Part shown: in pieces, positions 22,647 to 30,188 of the stretch | Numbering within the stretch: the stretch's first letter is position 1 | Layout: each line of letters starts with the position of its first letter | DNA from: an uncultured Lachnospiraceae bacterium | GTDB taxonomy: Bacteria; Bacillota; Clostridia; Lachnospirales; Lachnospiraceae | Reading direction: 5' to 3' | NCBI GenBank assembly: GCA_947625775.1 | Contig: CANQPM010000024.1 | Coordinates: forward strand, 1-43,045 | Length of the DNA stretch: 43,045 nt | Notes under the pieces: model-generated | Told to the model about the DNA's origin: nothing | Database searches by the model: none | What the model saw: only the letters and a program-made list of their open reading frames with translations | Position numbers and translations under genes: made by a program

Positions 22647-22917
22647 TAAATATATGATATCCTTTCGAGTTTATTTTAGACAGAAGGTGCATTTAAAAAC
22701 CCAAATGTACCTTCTTAATAAGAAAATGTCGCGCAACATATGCACTATATCATATTTAATTACATCTGTCCAATCGAAATGTAAAAATTCGCGTGAAATG
22801 TAAAAATTAATATCAAACTTCATCATCTTTATGATTTAGCACAATGCGAGCCTTGTCAGCATAGGAAACAGAGCAGTCAACCAATTTCGCCAATCGAAAA
22901 ATTTTCTGTGAATCTCA

Positions 22918-22926
22918 TGCTATAAT
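22918..22926 (+). promoter_or_regulatory. Extended -10 promoter at end of segment copy 1
   Basis: TGC then TATAAT (22921-22926) is a perfect extended -10 box. It is conserved in the second copy at 27410-27418, where it reads into the lipoprotein/ABC operon. Here it is 244 bases before the kinase gene. Confidence 0.6.
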
Positions 22927-23030
22927 TCAATAAGATATCATCAAAACTAAAATGAATACCATACGCCGCAGACGGAGCGATGCCTTTATTCGAATCTGCT
23001 ACTGGAAAAAGCTTTACAAAAAATTATAAT

Positions 23031-23059
23031 TTGTGTTTTCCAGATTGTATGTATATAAT
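23031..23059 (+). promoter_or_regulatory. Promoter before the second kinase gene
   Basis: TTGTGT (23031-23036) and TATAAT (23054-23059) are 17 bases apart, about 110 bases before the kinase ATG at 23170. The leader after it contains the short hydrophobic frame ending at 23173. Confidence 0.6.
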
Positions 23060-23173
23060 AAAAATTGGCAGCACATACCAGCGACAATAAATACATTGGC
23101 AGGCGGTTTTATTGGTGCTATTTTAATCTGCAATAGCCCGTTTGCCTTTAAGGAGAAGTGTAAAAAGATATGA
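23033..23173 (+). CDS. Possible small peptide gene coupled to the second kinase
   Basis: An open frame of up to 46 codons ends with TGA 23171-23173, overlapping the kinase ATG 23170-23172. It encodes a hydrophobic stretch with a double glycine, TINTLAGG, then FIGAILICNSPFAFKEKCKKI. The layout is that of comC-comD pheromone genes, where a double-glycine leader peptide precedes kinase and LytTR regulator. Against it: the only in-frame starts are a GTG at 23033 inside the promoter and a TTG at 23096, neither with a ribosome site, and no peptide-export transporter is next to it. It may instead be the tail of a decayed gene. Confidence 0.25.
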   Translation: MFSRLYVYNKNWQHIPATINTLAGGFIGAILICNSPFAFKEKCKKI

Positions 23174-24462
23174 TTTATATTGTAGATAACATATTAAATT
23201 ATCTAATATATTTATTCATAATTTATTTTGGATTTAGGATCAATCCCAGAAAAAACAAGCTTTTTGCTGGCGCTTCTATAGCAATCGTACTGTCTGCAGG
23301 CACTTTGAGCGCATATTATGATGTCAATTCTCCGATTGTTTACATCCTTTGGAGTGTGTTTTCCATTATTCTGTTCTTTGAGGACAGTTTAGTCCATTTA
23401 ATTATATTAAGCGCTTCCATAATGTATTTTACTGGGATAATAGATACATTCAGCGTTATGCTGATACAGGTTGTAATGATAGGCAGAGGAATCGCTGGCG
23501 CAAATATTGCATGGTGGATGGAGCCTGCCTATTTTCTCTCATTTTTCATATATCTTTTGGTTTATTGGCGGATTTTAAGGAAACATGAAGTTTATTTGCA
23601 TGATATAGGGTTAAAATACAAGCTTGCGCTTTTGATTCAGGGAAGTATATTTCAAATGTTTTACAATTTTGTCTTTGTTTCCTTTAACGAAAATCATACC
23701 ATGTATGGCTGGGACGCATATGCAGTATTTTTTATCAGCATAACAGGCGCAATCTATTCTGTTTTTCTCACGCTCAGTCTGGCTGTGAAAAATGTATTGT
23801 CAGACAGGCAGAACAGGGAACTCCAATCTTTTATGTATATGCAGAAACAGCAATACGACTACCAGCTGCAGCAATCTGTGGCTGTACGGCGGTTTAAACA
23901 TGATTTGGTCAATCATATGGGGGTTTTAAGGGAACTGTTAAATGAGAAAAAGACAAAAGAAGCCAAGGAATATATAGATACGATATGGAATATTCAGAGT
24001 GAGTTTGATTTGAAGATTCATACAGGAGACAGCTTCCTTGACATCATTGTAAATTATTATTCGTATTTGGCTGAAAAAGAGAAAGTAGAATTTACGGTAT
24101 CAGGAAGGCTGACCGAAAAAATCCAGCTTGAGATGTTTGACATTACAACATTGGCCGGAAATATTTTACAAAATGCTTTTGAGGCGGCATTAAAAGCGAA
24201 TGTTCCCAAAATACACGTTGAACTCATAGAACATGCGAAAGAAATATTTATAGTCGTCCTCAACAGTACAGATGAAGCGGTAAATGACAAAAAGCTTTTT
24301 GTGACTTCAAAAAAGGACAAAATAAGCCACGGATTTGGTCTGAAAAATATCGCCGCGACAGTAAAAAAGTATCATGGCGAATGTTATATGGAGTCTGTAT
24401 CGGAAAACGGAGAAATGCTGTTTAAAATCAGCATTGCCATACCCAGGGAGGTAAAAGTTTGA
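23170..24462 (+). CDS. GHKL sensor histidine kinase (AgrC/ComD-like)
   Basis: 430-residue membrane kinase. About seven membrane segments fill residues 5-210, followed by a coiled linker (SDRQNRELQSFMYMQKQQYD). The H-box RRFKHDLVNHM carries H244; the GHKL ATP domain shows the N-box AGNILQNAFEAA and the G-box HGFGLKNIAATVKKYHG. It is the likely partner of the LytTR regulator at 24519. ATG 23170 is used; AAGGAG lies 14 bases upstream, a long spacing, and the start overlaps the TGA of a short upstream frame, so coupling is possible. Two perfect hairpins lie at and after its stop, before the regulator. Confidence 0.9.
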   Translation: MIYIVDNILNYLIYLFIIYFGFRINPRKNKLFAGASIAIVLSAGTLSAYYDVNSPIVYILWSVFSIILFFEDSLVHLIILSASIMYFTGIIDTFSVMLIQVVMIGRGIAGANIAWWMEPAYFLSFFIYLLVYWRILRKHEVYLHDIGLKYKLALLIQGSIFQMFYNFVFVSFNENHTMYGWDAYAVFFISITGAIYSVFLTLSLAVKNVLSDRQNRELQSFMYMQKQQYDYQLQQSVAVRRFKHDLVNHMGVLRELLNEKKTKEAKEYIDTIWNIQSEFDLKIHTGDSFLDIIVNYYSYLAEKEKVEFTVSGRLTEKIQLEMFDITTLAGNILQNAFEAALKANVPKIHVELIEHAKEIFIVVLNSTDEAVNDKKLFVTSKKDKISHGFGLKNIAATVKKYHGECYMESVSENGEMLFKISIAIPREVKV

Positions 24463-24505
24463 AAGTAAACTTTCAAATATTGAATTAATGTGCGCTGAAG
24501 CGCAC
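24458..24505 (+). promoter_or_regulatory. Two hairpins between second kinase and its regulator
   Basis: TTTGAAAGT (24458-24466) with ACTTTCAAA (24469-24477) and GTGCGCT (24490-24496) with AGCGCAC (24499-24505) are perfect inverted repeats with 2-base centres. The first overlaps the kinase stop; the second ends one base before the GGGAGG ribosome site of the regulator. They could set the kinase:regulator ratio through mRNA processing, stability or access to the ribosome site. Confidence 0.6.
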
Positions 24506-24518
24506 GGGAGGTATAGGC

Positions 24519-25223
24519 ATGAAAATAGGCATTGTAGAGGACGAATCAGTATGGAGGGATAAGATACAGGGTATTATCGAAAAATATTGCAGGGATAAAA
24601 ATATTCCGGTTCAGGTTAATTCTTATGGCAATGGAAAAGATTTTATGAAAAACTCAGATACAGATCTGCTGTTTCTGGATATTGAACTCGCAGAGGGCGA
24701 AGACGGTTTTCAAATCGCAGAACGGCTGATGCATGATGGAAATAAATGCAAAATATGTTTTTTGACCTCCCATACGGAGTTGGCAAGATTGGGATATAAG
24801 GTGAATGCTTTCAGGTATATAGACAAGAAGCATTTGGAAGAAGTGGGTGAGGCGCTTGATTCTTTCCTGAAAACAAAGATTCAGGAACGGATTATTTTTC
24901 GTAATGATACTGCGGGGATAGGCATCGGTATAAATCTGAATGAGCTTCTTCTTGTTGAAACATATGGAAGAAAATTGAGATACCTTATGCTTGATGGAAA
25001 GGAATATTTCTGCGAAGGGCGCATATCGGAAGCCGCACGAAGTTTATCCGCATTTGGCTTTTCCCGAATACATCGGTCGTATATTGTCAATTTAAAATAT
25101 ATCGAAAAGGCGCAAAGCCATGAGGTTACACTTTGTAATGGATTAAAGGTAGTTGTCGGCAGAGCCTGCAGAGATGAGTTTAAAAAGGAATTTTTTAAGT
25201 GGAGAATGTGGTTTGACAACTGA
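24519..25223 (+). CDS. LytTR-family response regulator
   Basis: 234-residue regulator. The receiver domain (1-120) has E7/D8, phospho-acceptor D54 in LLFLDIELAEGEDG, and a K in YIDKKH where the switch lysine is expected. The LytTR domain (about 130-230) contains FSRIHRSYIVNLKYIEK and ends with a basic RACRDEFKKEFFKWRMW tail. The start is ATG 24519 with GGGAGGT 8 bases upstream. It follows the kinase gene by 56 bases that hold two hairpins. A direct repeat with 20-base period, TGTCGTTTGCG, is 45 bases after its stop and overlaps the likely -35 region of the lipoprotein gene, which makes that gene its probable target. Confidence 0.9.
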   Translation: MKIGIVEDESVWRDKIQGIIEKYCRDKNIPVQVNSYGNGKDFMKNSDTDLLFLDIELAEGEDGFQIAERLMHDGNKCKICFLTSHTELARLGYKVNAFRYIDKKHLEEVGEALDSFLKTKIQERIIFRNDTAGIGIGINLNELLLVETYGRKLRYLMLDGKEYFCEGRISEAARSLSAFGFSRIHRSYIVNLKYIEKAQSHEVTLCNGLKVVVGRACRDEFKKEFFKWRMWFDN

Positions 25224-25267
25224 TTAAACATAAGCAAGACTGGCGTGATTTGACATCTGCTGTTCTG

Positions 25268-25316
25268 TGTCGTTTGCGCAAAAAAGATGTCGTTTGCGAA
25301 AGTAGTATTTTATTAT
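25268..25316 (+). promoter_or_regulatory. LytTR-type direct repeat and promoter of lipoprotein gene
   Basis: TGTCGTTTGCG occurs at 25268-25278 and 25288-25298, a 20-base period. TATTAT is at 25311-25316; counting back 17 bases places the -35 box on the start of the second repeat. This is how AgrA- and ComE-activated promoters are built. ATG follows at 25377. Confidence 0.65.
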
Positions 25317-25376
25317 TTTTTCTGTTGTGATATAAATAAAGCGCTAAAAATTAAAATTTTGAGTGAGGGGCGAAAT

Positions 25377-26480
25377 ATGTTAAAGAGGATTTTAAGTGTT
25401 TTATTAAGCAGCGTTGCAATAAGCGCTCTATTTACAGGATGCAAAGATGCTGGAAAGGCGGACGATATAGAGGAAATAGAATTTATTGAAGAAAACAATG
25501 CAGAAATAGAAACACAAAATAATGTATCAATAACTGAGAATGAAAGTGATACGCCGGAAGAACAATCGATCGCTCACAGCAGCACTGACAATTCCGCAGA
25601 CATAGCTGCCGCAAACAGCATTGATTATGAAACATTGGGAATCCAAAAATATGAATACCCGTCAGAATTTTCTTTGGGAGACAATTTAAAAGCCGCCATT
25701 ACTCAATTAGCGCTCAGCTATGAAAATTTTGATAAGGGTTCGGTTAGCAGTGGAAACTGGAAAGAAATTTTCATTGCCCGGTTTATTCAAAATTCAAGGG
25801 TATCGTTTGACTATTTAGATATGATTTCGGAGGAAAATAACGGACAGATCAGTGCGGCTCAGCTAAATTATATTCAATATTCGCTTACGAATACAGAAGT
25901 GGATTTTTCATTGGAGGCAGGTGAAACTGTAAATAGAAATGATGCTGCCAGCCCATTGAATTACGGCTGGATTTCTGAATATAGTTACGAGGAGACGAAC
26001 GATGGAGCAATCGTCACTGCTTACTTGGAAACAGGGTATGATGGAACAGATTCCATGCAAAAGCGCAAAATAACTGTTGAATTGATTAAAAACCCGTATA
26101 GTTGTTTTGACGGATATAGTGTGATTGCTGTTTCATCTGAGACAGAAAATAATGATGCGCAGATGCCAAAATATGAAGGGGAATACTGCGATGACAACGG
26201 TGATCCAAGTCTTGAAATCCGGCAGAATGAGGATGGTTCTTATCTCATACAGATCAGCCTTTTCCGTGACATAGGATATGATGCGTGTATTGGCAGTCTG
26301 GCGGAAGGAAAAATTTCTTTCGCATCCGATGAAAGAGGCGGCGTAAGCGGCAGCATAACGCTTGATAATGACCTTGCGGTTGTCTGCTTTGACCATGTTG
26401 GTCATTTTGAAAACGCTAAAGTAACAACCTATATGTTTCATAAGACGTCCGACAATCCAAATATTGATGAACTTAATTAA
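25377..26480 (+). CDS. Secreted lipoprotein of unknown function
   Basis: 367-residue lipoprotein. MLKRILSVLLSSVAISALFTGC is a lipoprotein signal (basic start, hydrophobic core, lipobox ending at C22), so the mature protein should be anchored on the outer face of the membrane. An acidic, low-complexity linker (about 28-80, rich in E, N and S) precedes two soluble parts; the second (about 255-360) has a beta-rich layout with YEGEYCDDNGDPSLEI and SDERGGVSGSITLD. I do not recognise the family. The start is ATG 25377 with GAGGGG 8 bases upstream; a longer frame from 25287 would cross the promoter repeats. It is likely the output of the adjacent kinase/LytTR pair. Confidence 0.75.
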   Translation: MLKRILSVLLSSVAISALFTGCKDAGKADDIEEIEFIEENNAEIETQNNVSITENESDTPEEQSIAHSSTDNSADIAAANSIDYETLGIQKYEYPSEFSLGDNLKAAITQLALSYENFDKGSVSSGNWKEIFIARFIQNSRVSFDYLDMISEENNGQISAAQLNYIQYSLTNTEVDFSLEAGETVNRNDAASPLNYGWISEYSYEETNDGAIVTAYLETGYDGTDSMQKRKITVELIKNPYSCFDGYSVIAVSSETENNDAQMPKYEGEYCDDNGDPSLEIRQNEDGSYLIQISLFRDIGYDACIGSLAEGKISFASDERGGVSGSITLDNDLAVVCFDHVGHFENAKVTTYMFHKTSDNPNIDELN

Positions 26481-26821
26481 AACGTGGAATTTTTTTCAAC
26501 AGCCGTTGGCGGGGCCTTTTTATGAATGGGATGAGAAAAATTTAAGGCGCATAAAGCATGGCTGTGTGTGAAATACTTTTAATTAATTCAAAGAAATTGA
26601 AGTTTGCTTGAAGTGATATTGAAGTTGACATTGAAGTAATTTTGAAGTACTAATATGGTGCGTTAAAATTTTCGGTGCTGAGGGCTTTTTGTTCTCGGCG
26701 TAATGATGGCAAAAATGGATTGGATGAAACGGTCAAGCAAGGGCTGGAAGCTCGTCAGAGGGCTTTCAGCCCAATTTGCAGACTTTTTTGTTCATACGCT
26801 TAGAGAGATGCCTTAATTTAT

Positions 26822-27263
26822 TTAGTCTTCCTTATAACCGTGTGCCAATGCCCATTTGCGGTATTTTTCTGCCTGTTCAAGTACCGTATCCTTTTGGGCA
26901 AGCCTAGCCTCGGACTCGGCAAGCCTAGCTTCAGACTCAGCAAGTTTCGCTTCAGATTCAGCAAGCCTAGCCTCAGACTCGGCAAGCCTCTCTGCATAGT
27001 CCTCAAATTCTTCTCGCTCCCAGCAGCGTTTTTTAACTTCAAAATCCGCACACAATTCATAGATTGTCTTAGAAGCCTCGTTGATATAAACGTCTTCCTC
27101 CGCCAACATTTTTACCGCCTCCCATGTTTTTGCTTTGAAAAGCTTCGCCCATTTGTCAATGCCATATTTTTTGTCCTCATCTGTGGCAAGCTCTGTTTTA
27201 TTTAAGTCTACCACACAAAGAGTAACATTGTCACTATAAATCTGCCCTGTTTTGACATTCGCG
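26822..27263 (-). pseudogene. 5'-truncated copy of the Rpn-family nuclease
   Basis: On the minus strand this region is nearly identical to the C-terminal half of the 21783-22646 gene, from LANVKTGQIYSDN to the shared HGYKED end. The N-terminal half, including the whole nuclease core (D82, E96), is gone: a deletion joins the equivalent of 22179 to the equivalent of 22790, between the look-alike sequences ACATTTGCA and AATTCGCG. The frame stays open to a chance ATG at 27286 but has no ribosome site. The coiled-coil repeat is expanded, five RLAESEA-type units against three in the intact gene. Confidence 0.85.
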
Positions 27264-27354
27264 AGAAATGTAAAAATTAATATCAAATTTCATAACCTCC
27301 ATGATTTAGCACAATGCGAGCTTTGGCAGCATAGGAAACAGGGCAGTCAGCCAA

Positions 27355-27418
27355 TTTCGCCAAAAACATAGTCAATTTTCGCCAATCGCAAAATTTTCTG
27401 TAAATCTCATGCTATAAT
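27355..27418 (+). promoter_or_regulatory. Promoter with paired TTTCGCCAA before the lipoprotein/ABC operon
   Basis: TTTCGCCAA is at 27355-27363 and 27377-27385, a 22-base period, followed by an extended -10, TGC-TATAAT (27413-27418). The intact segment copy has only one TTTCGCCAA (22885-22893), so 22 bases were duplicated here. The spacing is that of LytTR sites, and this operon encodes its own LytTR regulator. Confidence 0.5.
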
Positions 27419-27462
27419 TCAATAAGATATCATAAAAACTAAAAAACGGAGGAAAAAACCTT

Positions 27463-28656
27463 ATGAAAAGAAAACTATTGCCAATGGCGGCGGCATGCGT
27501 CCTGTGCGCGTCAGTCCTTTTTGGCTGCGAGAAAGCACCAAAGGCTGTGCAGGGCGACGGAATAATGCACGCGCAGGGGGAAGTAGAGCAAAATGTTCAG
27601 GACATTGTAGCATCAGATAAAAGGCACAAACAGCCGCAGACAGAGCAGTCTGCTGGTGACACACCGCAGCAGACATCATACAAATATGAAGGCACGATAG
27701 GCACAAAGGAAAACAGGATAAACATATCCGCCGAAGTCCCCGTAATTCCTGAAAACGTCTACAAAACCACGCTGAAGCCAAACGACGGGCTTGACGAAGA
27801 TACGCTGCTTGCCTTTCTTGACAGTGACAGCGCCGACATAAAGGATATGTCCGAGGAGTGTAGAAAAGAGATGGAGTCAGTCGAGATATCAAACACCACT
27901 GGAGACGAGCCAGTCTTTTACTCAAATTTCGGCGACCATAGCGCGCTTAAATTCAGCGACGGAAACAAGGAGGCATCATTTACGTATCATACGGGCGCAG
28001 GCTATATCGACAATGCTTTGATTGAAAAATGCCATTCAATTTATGGCAGCGGACTGACGGAAACGCTTATAACACCCGACAAAATGGGCGAGGGGAGTTT
28101 TTCGGCAAATGACGCGGAGAAGATACTTTTGGACAAGCTAAAGGTATTGGGGATAAGCGAGGTTGCGTTTGACGAGATATATTATGATGAAGGCGCTGGC
28201 TACAGCTTTTATACGATGCGGTTTTCGCCCGCCTATGACGGGATAAAGCTTGATATCGGGCATAATTCATATGGGTTTGGACAAGTTTGTCCCAACGGAT
28301 ACGCACATATTTCCGAGGAGGGCGTCGCAGAACTGGGACTTCACGCATTTTGCGGCAAGATAGAGGACAAGGAGCCTGTAGAGATAATTTCGTTTGAGCA
28401 GGCGCTTGAAGTGTTGGAGCAGTACCTTGACAGCGGCATTATAGAGGCAGATGAAAATATGACATATGACAGAGTGGAGATTAACTATTATCCTGTGCAA
28501 AATCCTTCACCAAAGCCTGATGAGATTGAATATAAGACAGAGCTTGAACTTATACCTATATGGCGCATTTATATGCCGCTTGACGAGTATGTTTCAGGGG
28601 CTTATAATGGAGCGTCGGCGATATGCATAAACGCAGTTACAGGCGAAAACATATAA
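27463..28656 (+). CDS. Lipoprotein at head of ABC/two-component operon
   Basis: 397-residue lipoprotein. MKRKLLPMAAACVLCASVLFGC is a lipoprotein signal with the lipobox LFGC (19-22). A polar linker leads to a large soluble domain with no motif I can name; it may belong to the DUF6034-type lipoproteins of Clostridia, but that is from memory and unsure. The start is ATG 27463 with CGGAGG 12 bases upstream. It stands first in an operon of three membrane proteins, an ATPase and a LytTR/kinase pair, so it may act as an outer-face sensor or partner of that transporter. Confidence 0.75.
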   Translation: MKRKLLPMAAACVLCASVLFGCEKAPKAVQGDGIMHAQGEVEQNVQDIVASDKRHKQPQTEQSAGDTPQQTSYKYEGTIGTKENRINISAEVPVIPENVYKTTLKPNDGLDEDTLLAFLDSDSADIKDMSEECRKEMESVEISNTTGDEPVFYSNFGDHSALKFSDGNKEASFTYHTGAGYIDNALIEKCHSIYGSGLTETLITPDKMGEGSFSANDAEKILLDKLKVLGISEVAFDEIYYDEGAGYSFYTMRFSPAYDGIKLDIGHNSYGFGQVCPNGYAHISEEGVAELGLHAFCGKIEDKEPVEIISFEQALEVLEQYLDSGIIEADENMTYDRVEINYYPVQNPSPKPDEIEYKTELELIPIWRIYMPLDEYVSGAYNGASAICINAVTGENI

Positions 28657-28672
28657 TATGGAGATACTTTTG

Positions 28673-29425
28673 ATGAACAAAAAATTTTTATTGCAGGACA
28701 TAAAGAGAAGTCTTACAGGCTGGGGGTTTTGGCTGGGATTTGGCGGACTGTGCGCGCTGTTTTTGTACAATATGGTTACGCAATCGGCGCTTAACCATAC
28801 GCAGGACAGCTATTATATCATCGTGAACGCGGTCGCGGCATCGGGATTTACTGTTTTTCTGCCGCTATTTCCAGTGCTTGCATATTCATCGGATTTCTGC
28901 GAGGAGTATGAGAGCGGCTACTATCGGATGATACTGGCGCGCATAAGCGTGCGCGGATATGCTCAGGCGCGCATTATAAGCGTAGCGATTTCAGGCGGCG
29001 CGGCTGTGGGGCTTCCTGTAATGCTCATGTGTATCGGCGCAGGCTGTTTTGGTATAATGGATGTTAGCGCTGTGGACATGCTCAGGGTTGAGGCTGATAT
29101 GGAGATGGTGCTCATATCGCAGGAATACGGTTTTGGTGTGGTGGTCGTCCTAAAGACTATGCTTGGATTTTTGTTCGGCGCTGTGTGGGCGCTTGTCGGG
29201 CTTGCGTTTGCCGTGTGGTTCGTAAATAAGTATGTATCGCTTATAGCCCCTTTCGTGCTGTATGAAACAATGAATATCTTTTTGCCGAAAATATTAAAGC
29301 CAGCAATGTCGGTGCGCGGAGATGACATCGGACATATCCTGTCAATCGCAATGGAGCTGTTGTGGCTTGCGGTGTCTGTGGCGGCAGTTGCGGCGGGATT
29401 TAAAAGGAGATGCCATGATGAGTAA
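28673..29425 (+). CDS. ABC-2-type membrane protein 1
   Basis: 250-residue integral membrane protein with about six hydrophobic segments (for example AAVGLPVMLMCIGAGCFGIM and LGFLFGAVWALVGLAFAVWF), resembling ABC-2 permease subunits. The N-terminal MNKKFLLQDIKRSLTGWGFWLG is the short cytoplasmic start common in such permeases. ATG 28673 is preferred because GGAG lies 8 bases before it; an ATG at 28658 just after the lipoprotein stop is possible. It overlaps the next membrane-protein gene by 11 bases. With the two following proteins and the ATPase at 30816 it probably forms an exporter or immunity-type transporter. Confidence 0.75.
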   Translation: MNKKFLLQDIKRSLTGWGFWLGFGGLCALFLYNMVTQSALNHTQDSYYIIVNAVAASGFTVFLPLFPVLAYSSDFCEEYESGYYRMILARISVRGYAQARIISVAISGGAAVGLPVMLMCIGAGCFGIMDVSAVDMLRVEADMEMVLISQEYGFGVVVVLKTMLGFLFGAVWALVGLAFAVWFVNKYVSLIAPFVLYETMNIFLPKILKPAMSVRGDDIGHILSIAMELLWLAVSVAAVAAGFKRRCHDE

Positions 29426-30188
29426 GGCTGTAATGATAGCAAAACAGACTTTCCTGCAGGAGCTTGCAAGTGCGCGCGTGATTATGGGGTATCTTCTGGG
29501 ACTTGCATTTCTTGCCACAGGTCTTGAGGACTTTTGGCATTTTGTGACATATACAGGCGAACCCGTCAATGTGCTTGAAGCGTTTATCGTGGCGGAGAGT
29601 CAGACGCGGGCAGGATTTTTATGGGCGCTCGGATATATGCTGATAATTTCTGATGCGCCGTTTGTAAATAAAGGCTCGTATCTTGTGCTATACAGGTGTA
29701 AGCGATACGCATGGAATATGGGAATGGTACTCTATATCGCGTTTCAGGCGTTTGTGTATACTCTGCTTTTTGCGGCGGTATCGGCTTTGACAGGTATTCG
29801 CAGCGGATATATCGGAATGATTTGGAGCAGTCCCGTATATACGCTTATGAAAGACACGTCGGGAGTATTTTTGAAAAAATTCGGCATGAGTTTCCCGTAT
29901 GAAACCGTCATGAGAAAAATGACAGTAGTGTCAGCGCTTGGCTCTGTATTTCTGAATATGCTGTGTTACCTGATACTCATCGGAATGATTTTATATGTCT
30001 GTAATCTGACGCTTGGCGGAATGTGGGGAATGGCGGCTGTAGTCCTGCTGCATCTCACAAAGGGCGCAGCGTGGTGTAAGATAAGCATAGACGGAAACTC
30101 TGATACTCTTTACATCAAAATCACACTCATTGCGGTTATGACAATAGTGTCATTTATAGCGGTGCGGAAAGGAGTAGATTATGGATAG
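29415..30188 (+). CDS. ABC-2-type membrane protein 2
   Basis: 257-residue membrane protein with about six hydrophobic segments (ARVIMGYLLGLAFLATGL, LWALGYMLIISDAPFV, YIAFQAFVYTLLFAAVSAL among them). It resembles ABC-2 permease partners but has no signature I can name. ATG 29415 or the adjacent ATG 29418 starts it, with AAGGAG 7-10 bases upstream; a longer frame beginning inside the previous gene is rejected. It overlaps neighbours on both sides (11 and 8 bases), so it is translated with them. Confidence 0.7.
   Translation: MMSKAVMIAKQTFLQELASARVIMGYLLGLAFLATGLEDFWHFVTYTGEPVNVLEAFIVAESQTRAGFLWALGYMLIISDAPFVNKGSYLVLYRCKRYAWNMGMVLYIAFQAFVYTLLFAAVSALTGIRSGYIGMIWSSPVYTLMKDTSGVFLKKFGMSFPYETVMRKMTVVSALGSVFLNMLCYLILIGMILYVCNLTLGGMWGMAAVVLLHLTKGAAWCKISIDGNSDTLYIKITLIAVMTIVSFIAVRKGVDYG

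Larger units (their letters stand above)
20050..22952. repeat. Duplicated segment, complete copy
   Basis: This 2.9-kb segment (leader with TTGAAGT repeats, AlbA_2 gene, hairpin, convergent Rpn-type gene, and a promoter region) is matched in pieces by 26539-27444. Matches are near-identical at both ends and in the middle, but about 2 kb is missing in the other copy. Both copies end just before a downstream operon, each keeping the same TGC-TATAAT promoter. Confidence 0.85.
22647..23169. other. Intergenic region between Rpn gene and second kinase
   Basis: This 523-base gap holds the end of the duplicated segment (to about 22952) with its TGC-TATAAT promoter (22918-22926), then sequence unique to this copy with a second promoter (23031-23059), a repeated ATTGGCAG (23064 and 23095), and a short open frame running into the kinase start. 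The stretch 22647-22835 is AT-rich and shows nothing I can name beyond the minus-strand promoter region of the Rpn gene. Confidence 0.5.
26539..27444. repeat. Duplicated segment, deleted copy
   Basis: This 0.9-kb stretch matches 20050-22952 in four pieces: the leader with ATTGAAGT repeats (to about 26650), a 58-base scrap of the AlbA_2 gene (26654-26711, like 20701-20758), the hairpin and the 3' part of the Rpn gene (to about 27263), and the promoter region (27264-27444, like 22790-22952). Three deletions explain the gaps: about 0.5 kb, 0.9 kb and 0.6 kb. Confidence 0.85.

Noticed and set aside
26507-26525. Possible terminator after the 25377 lipoprotein gene
   Set aside because: A short GC-rich stretch before TTTTT allows only a weak stem, so it was not called.
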